DNA of 30,434 nucleotides. Source: an uncultured Micrococcales bacterium. Lineage in GTDB: Bacteria; Actinomycetota; Actinomycetes; Actinomycetales; Microbacteriaceae. The stretch is taken from the NCBI GenBank assembly GCA_903831585.1, contig CAIKYE010000183.1, positions 1-30,434 on the forward strand. Direction: 5' to 3'. This document shows positions 30,058 through 30,434 of the stretch, in pieces (the stretch's first letter is position 1; the number at the start of each line of letters is the position of its first letter). Below the pieces are notes generated by a model. The model was not told the DNA's origin and made no database searches. It saw nothing but the letters and a program-made list of their open reading frames with translations. The position numbers and the translations under genes were made by a program.

Positions 30058-30434
30058 TGGCCGGCACGAACCCGCAGCAGTTTCTCGACTGGATGCGCGA
30101 GCAGTTCATTGATGCCTCGGAGTGGGTGATGGTGCCAAACGTCATTGGCATGGCGGTTCACGCCGACGGCGGCAAGCTAATGACCAAGCCCTATGCGGCC
30201 GGCGGGGCCTACCTGAATCGAATGACCCAGTCTTGCAAGGGCTGTTTCTATGACCCCAAGAAGCGGGTCGGTGAAGACGCCTGCCCGTTCACAACTCTCT
30301 ACTGGGATTTTCTCGATCGCCACAGCGAGACTTTTGCCAAGAACCACCGCATGAGTCAGCAGGTCTTTGGCCTGAAACGGTTAAGCGATCTGCCCGATCT
30401 GCGCATTCGAGCCAAAGAGGTTTTAGCCGGTCTA
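30057..30434 (+). CDS. C-terminal part of FeS-type photolyase/cryptochrome (PhrB-like), N-terminally truncated, runs off window
   Basis: The 126 visible residues match the end of FeS-BCP/PhrB (6-4) photolyases, which are about 500 residues long: EWVMVPNVIGMA, MTKPYAAGGAYLNRM and LYWDFLDRH. Three iron-sulfur Cys residues (60, 63 and 76) keep the spacing of PhrB Cys438, 441 and 454. The N-terminal antenna and most of the FAD domain, about 370 residues with the fourth cluster Cys, are absent. An in-frame TAA lies at 30048-30050, and the region upstream holds DUF2256 and a minus-strand gene. It is either a decayed remnant or a separately encoded C-terminal module. No stop is reached by 30434. Confidence 0.8.
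   Translation, partial: MAGTNPQQFLDWMREQFIDASEWVMVPNVIGMAVHADGGKLMTKPYAAGGAYLNRMTQSCKGCFYDPKKRVGEDACPFTTLYWDFLDRHSETFAKNHRMSQQVFGLKRLSDLPDLRIRAKEVLAGL

Noticed and set aside
1..30434. CRISPR arrays, transposases, integrases or toxin-antitoxin pairs.
   Set aside because: None found on reading both strands; no regularly spaced repeats and no recombinase motifs were seen.

Overview
The window looks like the chromosome of a small-genome actinobacterium with moderate GC. Free-living aquatic Microbacteriaceae are my best guess. The evidence is TTG/GTG starts, many overlapping genes, a DUF2256/FeS-photolyase pair and actinobacterial-looking two-module Lrp, CitE-like and P450 proteins. The taxon is inferred from gene content only.

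Region 1 (1-986) holds tRNA-Ser(GCU), a zinc-ribbon membrane protein and an intact tRNA-Arg(ACG) with its terminator. Region 2 (987-1638) holds one SnoaL-like gene and ends in a copy of the 3' half of tRNA-Arg plus its terminator.

Region 3 (about 1639-18124) is the highlight: a roughly 16.5 kb gene island that ends in a second tRNA-Arg 3' fragment. Nearly every gene in it is catabolic: a GABA-type aminotransferase, a class III CoA-transferase, a two-module Lrp regulator, an APC permease, a linalool dehydratase/isomerase (LinD)-like protein, an FNR/[2Fe-2S] reductase, a cytochrome P450, an SDR, two aldehyde dehydrogenases, an agmatinase-family ureohydrolase, a CitE-like lyase and a class I fumarase/mesaconase. 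Together they make chemical sense as a pathway for a methyl-branched C5 (prenyl) guanidine or amine, such as a galegine-like compound. The P450, SDR and ALDH would oxidise a methyl group to a carboxylate. The ureohydrolase would release urea. The aminotransferase and second ALDH would give mesaconate. The fumarase, CoA-transferase and CitE lyase would then give pyruvate and acetyl-CoA. The enzyme families are well supported; the substrate is inference.

Region 4 (18221-21259, all minus) holds a lipoprotein, a TMEM175-like channel and a phytoene-desaturase-like flavoprotein. Region 5 (21533-28893, plus) is an apparent operon: an ABC importer (binding protein, two permeases, ATPase), a YtcJ-type amidohydrolase, a Cys-type sulfatase and a TauE/SafE anion exporter. 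It is probably for uptake and desulfation of an organic sulfate, with excess sulfite or sulfate exported. One permease appears to start at ATT.

Region 6 (28894-30434) holds small genes (an HhH protein, a membrane protein, a YCII-like protein and DUF2256) and the C-terminal FeS-cluster end of a photolyase/cryptochrome whose N-terminal two thirds are missing.
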